Source of the DNA: Prevotellaceae bacterium UBA7028
GTDB lineage: Bacteria; Bacteroidota; Bacteroidia; Bacteroidales; Bacteroidaceae
Assembly (NCBI GenBank): GCA_002494215.1
Contig: DLBF01000141.1
Coordinates: 7,548 to 25,585, forward strand
Length of the DNA: 18,038 nt
Reading direction: 5' to 3'
This document shows positions 1 to 5,727 of the stretch, one piece after another. The notes beneath the pieces were generated by a model that searched no databases, was not told the origin of the DNA, and saw only the letters and a list, made by a program, of their open reading frames with translations. Each line of letters starts with the position of its first letter. Positions within the stretch are counted from its first letter, which is position 1. The position numbers were made by a program, and so were the translations under genes.

Positions 1-1
1 G

Positions 2-34
2 TTCATGAGCCGCTACGCTCGCACCAAGAAGTAA
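2..34 (+). CDS. C-terminal end of an unidentified gene (partial)
   Basis: The reading frame starting at base 2 gives the residues FMSRYARTKK and then a TAA stop at 32-34. A strong intrinsic terminator follows 40 bp later, which supports this being the real end of a plus-strand gene cut by the window edge. The basic tail is too short to identify the protein. The terminator separates it from the nuclease lipoprotein gene that follows. Confidence 0.55.
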   Translation, partial: FMSRYARTKK

Positions 35-73
35 TTTGGAGCAAGCCTCAGAACAAAGAGAAATAAAAGGAAG

Positions 74-113
74 AGAGGTGTAGATAAAAAGATAATCTGC
101 ACCTCTTTTTCTT
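74..113 (+). terminator. Rho-independent terminator
   Basis: Bases 74-85 pair with 95-106 to form a 12-bp stem with a single G-U wobble and a 9-nt loop. The stem runs directly into a T-rich tract (106-113, interrupted by one C). It lies 40 bp after the TAA at 32-34 and 33 bp before the next start codon, so it should end transcription of the upstream partial gene. Confidence 0.9.
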
Positions 114-145
114 TCCAAAACACCCGAAAAAATCACCCATCCACA

Positions 146-1057
146 ATGAAGAAGCACTATTTCTACCCCCTGTTGCTCTGCACAGCAGTCTGCATCACCG
201 CATGCAATAAAGAAGATGCAGGCACTCCTGGTGACACAACAGGAGATAAACTAATCTCCCTGATAGGTCAGGAAGCCCAACCATACCAACAACGAATGGA
301 GGTTCCCAAAGTAACAGACCAGAGTATGTTTATTGTGCACAGCACAGAAAAATACGGCGTCACCTATACTGAGGAATGGGACAAGGAGAATCGAACACAG
401 CGGTGGGCGGCTTACAGCATCACAGACCTGAATGCCGTTTCTAACTGGAGTCGGAAAAACTGGGAAGGGGCGACATGGCAGGGTATCACCTATGATGGCG
501 ACCCCTTTCAGGAAGACCCTGTAATACCTGCACAATATCGCACCCACCTGAGCAATTACAGTGGCAGCGGCTACACTCGCGGACATATCGTAAATTCGCA
601 GGACCGACTGATGTCTCAGAATGCCAACGGACAGACATTTTACCTTTCTAACATACAGCCGCAGCTATACCACTTCAATAGCGGTATCTGGCTGACAATG
701 GAAAACTGGGTTCATAATCTTGGCTTTAACAAATCTAAACGTAAGGTACTATATATAGTCAAAGGAGGAACAACCACTCCGACAGATAAATGCCCCGATC
801 CGTTCCTGGAAGAAATTAGCATCCCTGTTCCACGTTACTTCTGGATGGCAATCCTGTTGTTAGACAACAATAACAAGTATCATGCCATTGCGTTTTGGAC
901 AAAACACGAAAATAACTCTGACACCAATATAAAGAATTACACCATCAGCATAGATGAGTTGGAGGCACGCACGGGTATCGACTTCTTCCCCAACCTATCT
1001 GATGATGTAGAGCCTCAGGTAGAAGCAACCCGCAACCTAGGCGATTGGAACTGGTAA
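146..1057 (+). CDS. Exported lipoprotein, DNA/RNA non-specific endonuclease (NUC family)
   Basis: This is a 303-residue protein with a lipoprotein signal: a basic start, a hydrophobic stretch and the lipobox I-T-A-C, with Cys20 as the expected lipidated residue. The nuclease core resembles the Serratia nuclease family. The usual D-R-G-H appears as T-R-G-H, with H147 as the likely general base. It is followed by T-F-Y-L-S-N-I-Q-P-Q and F-N-S-G-I-W, where N178 fits the metal-ligand Asn (31 residues after the His, 30 in Serratia nuclease). E186 sits 8 residues further on, the same spacing as in the family. Such enzymes cut DNA and RNA with Mg2+, and this one would act at the cell envelope for nutrient scavenging, defence or DNA clearance. 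The Asp-to-Thr change before R-G-H is a departure from the classical motif. No canonical promoter is visible in the short gap after the upstream terminator. Confidence 0.9.
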   Translation: MKKHYFYPLLLCTAVCITACNKEDAGTPGDTTGDKLISLIGQEAQPYQQRMEVPKVTDQSMFIVHSTEKYGVTYTEEWDKENRTQRWAAYSITDLNAVSNWSRKNWEGATWQGITYDGDPFQEDPVIPAQYRTHLSNYSGSGYTRGHIVNSQDRLMSQNANGQTFYLSNIQPQLYHFNSGIWLTMENWVHNLGFNKSKRKVLYIVKGGTTTPTDKCPDPFLEEISIPVPRYFWMAILLLDNNNKYHAIAFWTKHENNSDTNIKNYTISIDELEARTGIDFFPNLSDDVEPQVEATRNLGDWNW

Positions 1058-1098
1058 AACATTAAAATGAAGAATGAAGAATCAAACCCCTTTCCCCG

Positions 1099-1114
1099 CT
1101 TCCCCGAGGGGAAG
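1099..1114. repeat. GC-rich palindromic repeat, copy A (degenerate)
   Basis: A 7-bp perfect stem (1099-1105 with 1108-1114) is flanked by more C/G runs (CCCC at 1094-1097). It belongs loosely to the same C-run/G-run palindrome type as copies B to E and sits between the nuclease lipoprotein gene and the DUF3256-like gene. It has no T-run, so it is not a convincing terminator. Confidence 0.5.
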
Positions 1115-1137
1115 AGCCTACTATTAACAAAAAACAT

Positions 1138-1170
1138 ACCTCTCCCCCTCGAGGGAGTTGGAGAGGGGGT
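1138..1170. repeat. GC-rich palindromic repeat, copy B
   Basis: There is a perfect 10-bp palindrome at 1146-1155 (CCCTCGAGGG). Around it, 1139-1145 (CCTCTCC) pairs with 1160-1166 (GGAGAGG). The design is a C-rich palindrome followed by a G-rich tail, as in copies C and E. It ends about 20 bp before the start of the DUF3256-like gene, so it would lie in or just ahead of that gene's leader. Confidence 0.7.
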
Positions 1171-1189
1171 AAACAATAAGCAATAAACC

Positions 1190-1771
1190 ATGCATAGATT
1201 TCCGATTATATTTTTTATATTGCTTGGCTGCTGCTGTAATGTTTCGGCACAGCAAGTGAAGATGCGTGACGTATTTGCTCAGGCACCTGACAGCATATTC
1301 CCCTTGTTGACAAAGAACAACAAGTTGGACTGCATAGACTTCATTGAGAATAAAATGAGGGCAAGAGTGAAGAACAAGTTCGACACTTATTCCGAGCTGA
1401 CAACTCTTACGGACGACTTCCTGCGCATTCAAATATCAGAGAAGAGTTCTGCTGAGATGAAGTTGGTAAACGACACACTGCTTTGTGTGGTCAAAACATA
1501 TTACGGCCCAGGGGCAGACAGCAAAGTATATTTCTACAACACCCAATGGCAACCTGTCAGCTATAACCTGGAGCGCCCCAAGGCTGACGATTTCTTTCTG
1601 CCGGGTGCTGACGGGGAGGTTTGCGGTCTGTTGCGTCAACTGCCCCTCATTAAGGCCAGCCTCAGCCGTGACGATACCACCCTGACATGGGAACTGCAGA
1701 TAACGGAACTGACTGAGACACAGAAAAGGACCATTGAGCATTCCCTCACCTCTATTGCCATTAAGCTGTAG
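1190..1771 (+). CDS. Exported DUF3256-like protein
   Basis: The 193-residue product begins with a typical Sec signal peptide ending near C-C-N-V-S-A-Q. The mature part has K-M-R-D-V-F-A-Q-A-P-D-S and L-L-T-K-N-N-K-L-D-C-I-D-F, which I recognise as the pattern of the DUF3256 family of Bacteroidetes (about 200 residues, unknown function). Length and start fit that family. The protein is probably periplasmic or outer-membrane associated. There is no lipobox, although several Cys lie in the signal region (G-C-C-C-N). It follows the nuclease lipoprotein gene after a 132-bp gap holding repeats A and B, and converges with the EamA gene. No function can be assigned. Confidence 0.75.
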   Translation: MHRFPIIFFILLGCCCNVSAQQVKMRDVFAQAPDSIFPLLTKNNKLDCIDFIENKMRARVKNKFDTYSELTTLTDDFLRIQISEKSSAEMKLVNDTLLCVVKTYYGPGADSKVYFYNTQWQPVSYNLERPKADDFFLPGADGEVCGLLRQLPLIKASLSRDDTTLTWELQITELTETQKRTIEHSLTSIAIKL

Positions 1772-1779
1772 AGGCCCCA

Positions 1780-1799
1780 TCCCTCCCGTCAGGGAGGGA
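1780..1799. repeat. GC-rich palindromic repeat, copy D (between convergent genes)
   Basis: Eight bases (1780-1787) pair perfectly with 1792-1799 around a 4-nt loop, and GGCCCCA (1773-1779) precedes the stem. The C-rich flank on the left makes this copy inverted relative to copies C and E. It fills the 34-bp gap between the stops of the DUF3256-like gene and the EamA gene. It could act as a two-way transcription barrier, but there is no U-run on either side. Confidence 0.7.
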
Positions 1800-1805
1800 G
1801 AAAGT

Positions 1806-2684
1806 TTAGCGGGTTCCTAAGTAGAGGAATACCATTCCTAAGAGAACGAGAAAAAGGTCAAGGGCTTTACTTTTGAGATTCTTCTCGTGAAAGAGGAAGG
1901 CTCCAATCATAAAGCTAACAATAACGCTTCCGCGACGCACCATGCTGACTACGCTGACTAGAGCCCCAGGCTCGTGCAGAGAGCAGAAATACACATAGTC
2001 GGCAATGCTCAGGAAGATACTGATCAAAGGAATACCCCACGACCAATGGAAAGGCGTACTCTTCTGCCTGCGGGGATACCAAAGCGTCAGCAGTACCAAT
2101 CCCATCATCAGGCACTGGTAGAAGTTGTAATAACTCTGAACCGTATGTTTGTTCAGGCCGACGCCACCGTCCTGCGGTGAAGCTAGGAGGTACTTATCAT
2201 ACAAGCCGCAAAGGGCACCTAGAATAGCCGCACCTATGATGCAGAATATCCAGCGGTTATGACGGAAATCAATACCTTCTTTTTTGCCACTTCTGCTCAG
2301 CAGGAAGAAACTGAGGATGGCCAAGCCAACACCTACCCACTGATACAGATTCAGCCGTTCCCCAAACAGCAAAAGGGCTCCTAACAGCACCATTACAGGA
2401 CGGGTAGCATTGATAGGACCTACCAAGGTAAGGGGCAGATGTTTCATCCCGAAGTAGCCTAATATCCAGCTACTGAGCACCATGCAGGCTTTCAGTATAA
2501 TGTAGCGTTGTACCTCCCAGCCGCCAAATGGCGCACTGATAGCCATGGGCAGGAAGATGATGGAGCATAACAGGGTGTTCAGGAACAGAACAGGTATTAC
2601 GGCATTATCTCTGAGTGAGTGCTTCTTGCATACATCATAGCATCCCAACAGGGCAGCCGAAAGAAAAGCATATATTATCCACAT
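1806..2684 (-). CDS. EamA/DMT-family membrane transporter
   Basis: The 292-residue product is strongly hydrophobic, with about ten predicted membrane segments arranged as two five-helix halves, as expected for the EamA drug/metabolite transporter superfamily. The first half contains G-Y-F-G-M-K-H-L-P-L-T-L-V-G-P-I-N-A-T-R-P and then G-E-R-L-N. The second half repeats this with E-P-G-A-L-V-S-V-V-S-M-V-R-R-G-S and H-E-K-N-L. This paired pattern is typical of the family. It would sit in the inner membrane and export or import a small metabolite; the substrate cannot be told from sequence. It begins 50 bp after the truA stop, with repeat copy C in between, and is probably read on the same transcript. 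The ATG at 2682-2684 has no Shine-Dalgarno, as is usual in Bacteroidetes. Confidence 0.88.
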   Translation of the reverse strand: MWIIYAFLSAALLGCYDVCKKHSLRDNAVIPVLFLNTLLCSIIFLPMAISAPFGGWEVQRYIILKACMVLSSWILGYFGMKHLPLTLVGPINATRPVMVLLGALLLFGERLNLYQWVGVGLAILSFFLLSRSGKKEGIDFRHNRWIFCIIGAAILGALCGLYDKYLLASPQDGGVGLNKHTVQSYYNFYQCLMMGLVLLTLWYPRRQKSTPFHWSWGIPLISIFLSIADYVYFCSLHEPGALVSVVSMVRRGSVIVSFMIGAFLFHEKNLKSKALDLFLVLLGMVFLYLGTR

Positions 2685-2703
2685 TTTTTCTATTCATAAA
2701 AAT

Positions 2704-2732
2704 CCCCCTCCCTCGGGAGGGTCGGGGTGGGG
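2704..2732. repeat. GC-rich palindromic repeat, copy C
   Basis: Bases 2706-2712 (CCCTCCC) pair with 2715-2721 (GGGAGGG), and a G-rich tail (GGGGTGGGG, 2724-2732) follows. Orientation and layout match copy E. It begins 2 bp beyond the truA stop codon and occupies the truA-EamA gap, so it would be part of the intercistronic mRNA, where it could protect the upstream message or reduce read-through. Confidence 0.75.
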
Positions 2733-2734
2733 TC

Positions 2735-3463
2735 CTAATACTCTATCTTCACTAAGAACAAGGCGTTGCCCGGCACACTTTCGCCGGCTGAGCAACGGTT
2801 CTTCTGTTCTATCACCTTACAGAAATCCTCTTTCGTCATTCTGCCCCTGCCCACCTCAAGGAGTGTTCCCACAATGGCACGTACCATATTACGTAGGAAA
2901 CGGTTGGCTGTAATGGTAAAACGCCACTGACCTGAGCCAACTTCGTCCCAGTGCGCCTCGGTAATAGTGCATAGATTGGTCTTAGTATCCGTATTGACCT
3001 TAGAGAAACTGGTAAAATCCTGATACTGGAGCAACATCTGTGCAGCCTCGTTCATCGCCTGAAAATCAATCTTTCCGTGTAGCAGCCAGCTATAGTGGCG
3101 ACAAAAGGGGTCCTTCTGGGTGTGCACAAAATAATGATAGGTCCGGCTGGTAGCAGAGAAACGGGCATGCATATCATCATCTACCCTTTCTACCTTCTGC
3201 ACAGCAATATCCTGTGGCAGTATTTTATTCAACCTATAGGCAAGCTGAGGACAGTCGATAGCCTCATCAAAATCAAAGTGTGCCACCATCATCCGAGCAT
3301 GAACGCCGGCATCGGTTCTGCCGGCTCCCACCACCTCAGTCTCCTTACGCAGCAGAGTGGATAGTGCCTGCTGCAATGTTTCCTGCACGCTGATACCATT
3401 GGGCTGTATCTGCCAGCCGTGGTACCGGGTCCCGTCATATGACAGGGTTATAAAGTATCGCAT
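2735..3463 (-). CDS. truA: tRNA pseudouridine(38-40) synthase TruA
   Basis: This enzyme isomerises uridines 38-40 in the anticodon arm of many tRNAs. The 242-residue product has the family's N-terminal Y-D-G-T-x-Y-x-G-W-Q and the catalytic motif [11 protein letters not shown], with D51 as the nucleophilic aspartate. Downstream R-x-Y-x-Y and F-L-R-N-M-V-R are also typical, the latter being part of the tRNA-binding C-terminal half. Length is normal. The start lies 8 bp after the stop of the secreted endonuclease I gene and the stop lies 50 bp before the EamA gene, so the three probably share a transcript. A housekeeping cytoplasmic enzyme after a secreted nuclease gene suggests convenience of position rather than a shared pathway. 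Confidence 0.97.
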   Translation of the reverse strand: MRYFITLSYDGTRYHGWQIQPNGISVQETLQQALSTLLRKETEVVGAGRTDAGVHARMMVAHFDFDEAIDCPQLAYRLNKILPQDIAVQKVERVDDDMHARFSATSRTYHYFVHTQKDPFCRHYSWLLHGKIDFQAMNEAAQMLLQYQDFTSFSKVNTDTKTNLCTITEAHWDEVGSGQWRFTITANRFLRNMVRAIVGTLLEVGRGRMTKEDFCKVIEQKNRCSAGESVPGNALFLVKIEY

Positions 3464-3471
3464 ACTAAAAG

Positions 3472-5526
3472 TTATCTGACAAAAATCTTTTTTCCATTCC
3501 TGATATAGATGCCAGGCTTATGCGGAGCAGTTACCCTACGGCCAGAGAGGTCATATACCTCCCCTCCATTACGGGAGGGGTTGGGGGTGGGTCCGGCAAT
3601 GCCCATCTCCTCATCATAATTACTCATCTGTATATCATCTATGTTCAGACGTTTGGAGGCTACCCCACCGCCCTGGAACTTCAGACGTATATTACCCGGC
3701 TGACAGATAGCAAAACCATAGCGCTGCCATCCTTCAAACGACTGTAACGTAGTCACCTCTTTCCAAGTAAGACCGCCATCCAGAGAATAACTTACCGTTA
3801 ATGTGGCACCTGTATCATTATTATAGTTGCCTGCATAGAACCAAAGTGAGTCACACCCGCCCATCTTATCGGTTTTCATCTCTGCAAAGCCAGAGCTTTT
3901 CATTCTCAGCGATGTTGCAATGTTCGATTTGGCATCCTTCCCTAACATAGCATCGCTTAGCATCCACGTTGCTGCTGCACATTTCACCTCAGCGGCAGCA
4001 TAGCTACCCTTAGATCCTGTTTCAAAGTCCTCAAAGAATGGTTTCTGTTCATCCACACTACCCAAGAGTGCTATCACGCAGTCATCAACATCCTTTGTAC
4101 TCAGCGTCATAGTACCCGTGTAATTACCTGCTTCCTGAGCCGAGAGACGGACAAAGAACGTAGTACCGTTAGACGAGCACAACAAGGTTATCATCTTAGA
4201 CCAATCCTCGTCATCGGCATCCGGGTCATCAGAAACCTCGTAAGGATCTTGGACAACAGCTGTAAACTTATTATCCTTTGTTGCAAACATTGTAACCGTG
4301 ACAGCAGTGGCTGTACTGGCCACACCAGGAGTAGTTGTGAAAGTAATCCTGCCAGGCGATACACTAAACACAGGAGTCAATGCAGGGAAGTCAACCCTGA
4401 CCTCGTTACTCTGAGCAACTATCTGAGTGCCACTATAGACAAACACTTGATAATAATAGGTAGTCTCAACATTCACACCAGTTACCCTATAGGTGTTTTC
4501 AGTGGTGGTAACGGGGAAGCCCTGAAGTGAAGTCTTTTTGCCGTTGGCATCCTTTTCGTAAACATTCAATGTGTATTCACAGCCATCCTGATATTTACTC
4601 CAGCTGGCATCGAAACGTCGTGAATAAATAGAACTTACAATTTCGCTGGCCGGGTATGCGGTAAAGTCATACTCGTCATCAGGAATATCAGTAGAAGCTG
4701 ATGAGACATTAAATGCCACATTGATACTGTCACCCCAGATGTACTCAGCAAGATTAGGAAAGTCTATGAAGGGATTTCTATTGCCCTGAATACCATAAAC
4801 CGCCTCATTACGTTCCTTCTCTATCTCATCAACGGGATCCTGACGGTTCCACTTCAGGAACAGTTCATAAGCCCATGGCTGTAGTGTAGGCCATTCGTCA
4901 TTCTGCAGCATATTCAATCCTTCGCCTGTCCATGTAAGATTGCTATAGGTGGTTACCATATAGAAATAGTTACGGGCAAAGTCACCTTTCCATTCATCAG
5001 CAGGTTCCCATAGATTGGCATTTTTCCCACCGGCATCACCAGTTCCCACCTTAGTGCAACCATTATTGGTTTTGACTTTTGATACCACCCCCATAGCGTA
5101 ATTGCTCTTAGCGGTATTTATACTTACCTCACAAGGCATCAGGTTAAAAAGATCCTTATACGCCTGATTCTTATCCCCACCCCACCAGCTCTTAGGAAAC
5201 GAGTGTTCAATGTTCATACCATTAGCAGCATCGGTACTTTCTGGCGAGGAGCCTGCAGGAAAATAAAATACCTCGTAGCTATAGCGGTCGCGTACCTGAT
5301 TACCATTGTAACGGTCTGTAACGTAAAAACCAGACCAGGTTTTGCCTGGGCCTCCTCCATAATCAAGTACTGTAGCTGTCTTTATTACATTACGGAACGC
5401 ACTCTTCAATTCAGCTTTTTTCTTGCCGTTCACGCTCGCATAGTATTCGTATGGTACATCTGCCCATACGCTGCATAAGCAGCACATGAACGCAACAAGG
5501 GCAGCCAGATTTCTATAGGTCTTCAT
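3472..5526 (-). CDS. Secreted endonuclease I-family nuclease with T9SS C-terminal tail
   Basis: The 684-residue product starts with a Sec signal peptide (about residues 1-22). Residues 25-262 form an endonuclease I domain: N-I-E-H-S-F-P with H108 as the likely catalytic His, then L-F-N-L-M-P-C-E, and G-N-R-N-P-F near 247. Residues ~290-385 look like a fibronectin type III domain, ~390-495 like an Ig/BACON-type beta domain, and ~496-640 like a jelly-roll (F-F-E-D-F-E-T-G ... L-N-I-D-D-I). The end (V-Y-D-L-S-G-R-R-V ... G-K-K-I-F-V-R) is a type A T9SS sorting tail, so the nuclease should be exported and surface-anchored or released. Residues ~644-657 ([11 protein letters not shown]) are encoded by palindromic repeat copy E. 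It is probably the first gene of a transcript continuing into truA and the EamA gene. A promoter precedes it at 5549-5579. Confidence 0.92.
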   Translation of the reverse strand: MKTYRNLAALVAFMCCLCSVWADVPYEYYASVNGKKKAELKSAFRNVIKTATVLDYGGGPGKTWSGFYVTDRYNGNQVRDRYSYEVFYFPAGSSPESTDAANGMNIEHSFPKSWWGGDKNQAYKDLFNLMPCEVSINTAKSNYAMGVVSKVKTNNGCTKVGTGDAGGKNANLWEPADEWKGDFARNYFYMVTTYSNLTWTGEGLNMLQNDEWPTLQPWAYELFLKWNRQDPVDEIEKERNEAVYGIQGNRNPFIDFPNLAEYIWGDSINVAFNVSSASTDIPDDEYDFTAYPASEIVSSIYSRRFDASWSKYQDGCEYTLNVYEKDANGKKTSLQGFPVTTTENTYRVTGVNVETTYYYQVFVYSGTQIVAQSNEVRVDFPALTPVFSVSPGRITFTTTPGVASTATAVTVTMFATKDNKFTAVVQDPYEVSDDPDADDEDWSKMITLLCSSNGTTFFVRLSAQEAGNYTGTMTLSTKDVDDCVIALLGSVDEQKPFFEDFETGSKGSYAAAEVKCAAATWMLSDAMLGKDAKSNIATSLRMKSSGFAEMKTDKMGGCDSLWFYAGNYNNDTGATLTVSYSLDGGLTWKEVTTLQSFEGWQRYGFAICQPGNIRLKFQGGGVASKRLNIDDIQMSNYDEEMGIAGPTPNPSRNGGEVYDLSGRRVTAPHKPGIYIRNGKKIFVR
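3561..3593. repeat. GC-rich palindromic repeat, copy E, inside a coding sequence
   Basis: Bases 3561-3567 (CCCCTCC) pair with 3574-3580 (GGAGGGG), followed by a G-rich tail (GGGGGTGGG, 3583-3591) and TC. This is the same layout and orientation as copy C. It is in frame within the endonuclease I gene and encodes a Pro/Gly-rich stretch directly before the C-terminal sorting tail. Confidence 0.8.
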
Positions 5527-5548
5527 CTTTTTGTCTATCTTTTGTGGA

Positions 5549-5579
5549 CAAAGTTACAAAGAAGTATGTGGGCATGCAA
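5549..5579 (-). promoter_or_regulatory. Candidate Bacteroidetes promoter for the endonuclease I gene
   Basis: Read on the minus strand, TAACTTTG (5549-5556) matches the -7 consensus TAnnTTTG. A TTGC (5576-5579) lies 19 nt upstream as an imperfect -33 element (consensus TTTG). It is about 23 bp ahead of the start codon and downstream of the terminator of the preceding giant gene, consistent with an independent start for the endonuclease-truA-EamA transcript. Confidence 0.55.
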
Positions 5580-5607
5580 GTTTTGTACCTGAAAATTACG
5601 GGGCGCA

Positions 5608-5643
5608 CAAAAAAGGGACGTAGTCACATGTACCACGTCCCCT
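5608..5643 (-). terminator. Rho-independent terminator of the 1864-codon GLUG gene
   Basis: On the minus strand GGGACGTGGT pairs with ACTACGTCCC (5632-5641 with 5615-5624, one G-U) around a 7-nt loop, and six T follow at once (A-run at 5609-5614 on plus). It is about 85 bp beyond the stop codon at 5728 and separates the giant gene from the endonuclease transcript. The rest of the 5527-5727 gap holds only the promoter above and AT-rich DNA. Confidence 0.88.
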
Positions 5644-5727
5644 TTATAATAATTATAGGTTGTTGAGTTCTTGGATTAAAAAAGAATTTCGTTTATGACT
5701 TTTCTCTTTTAATTTTTCTCTTTTATC

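Noticed and set aside
107..145. Promoter for the lipoprotein nuclease gene
   Set aside because: No TAnnTTTG with a spaced TTTG could be found between the terminator and the start codon.
1780..1799. Repeat copy D as an intrinsic terminator for the convergent genes
   Set aside because: The stem is strong but no T-run follows on either strand; it fits better as a member of the palindromic repeat family that may incidentally slow transcription.
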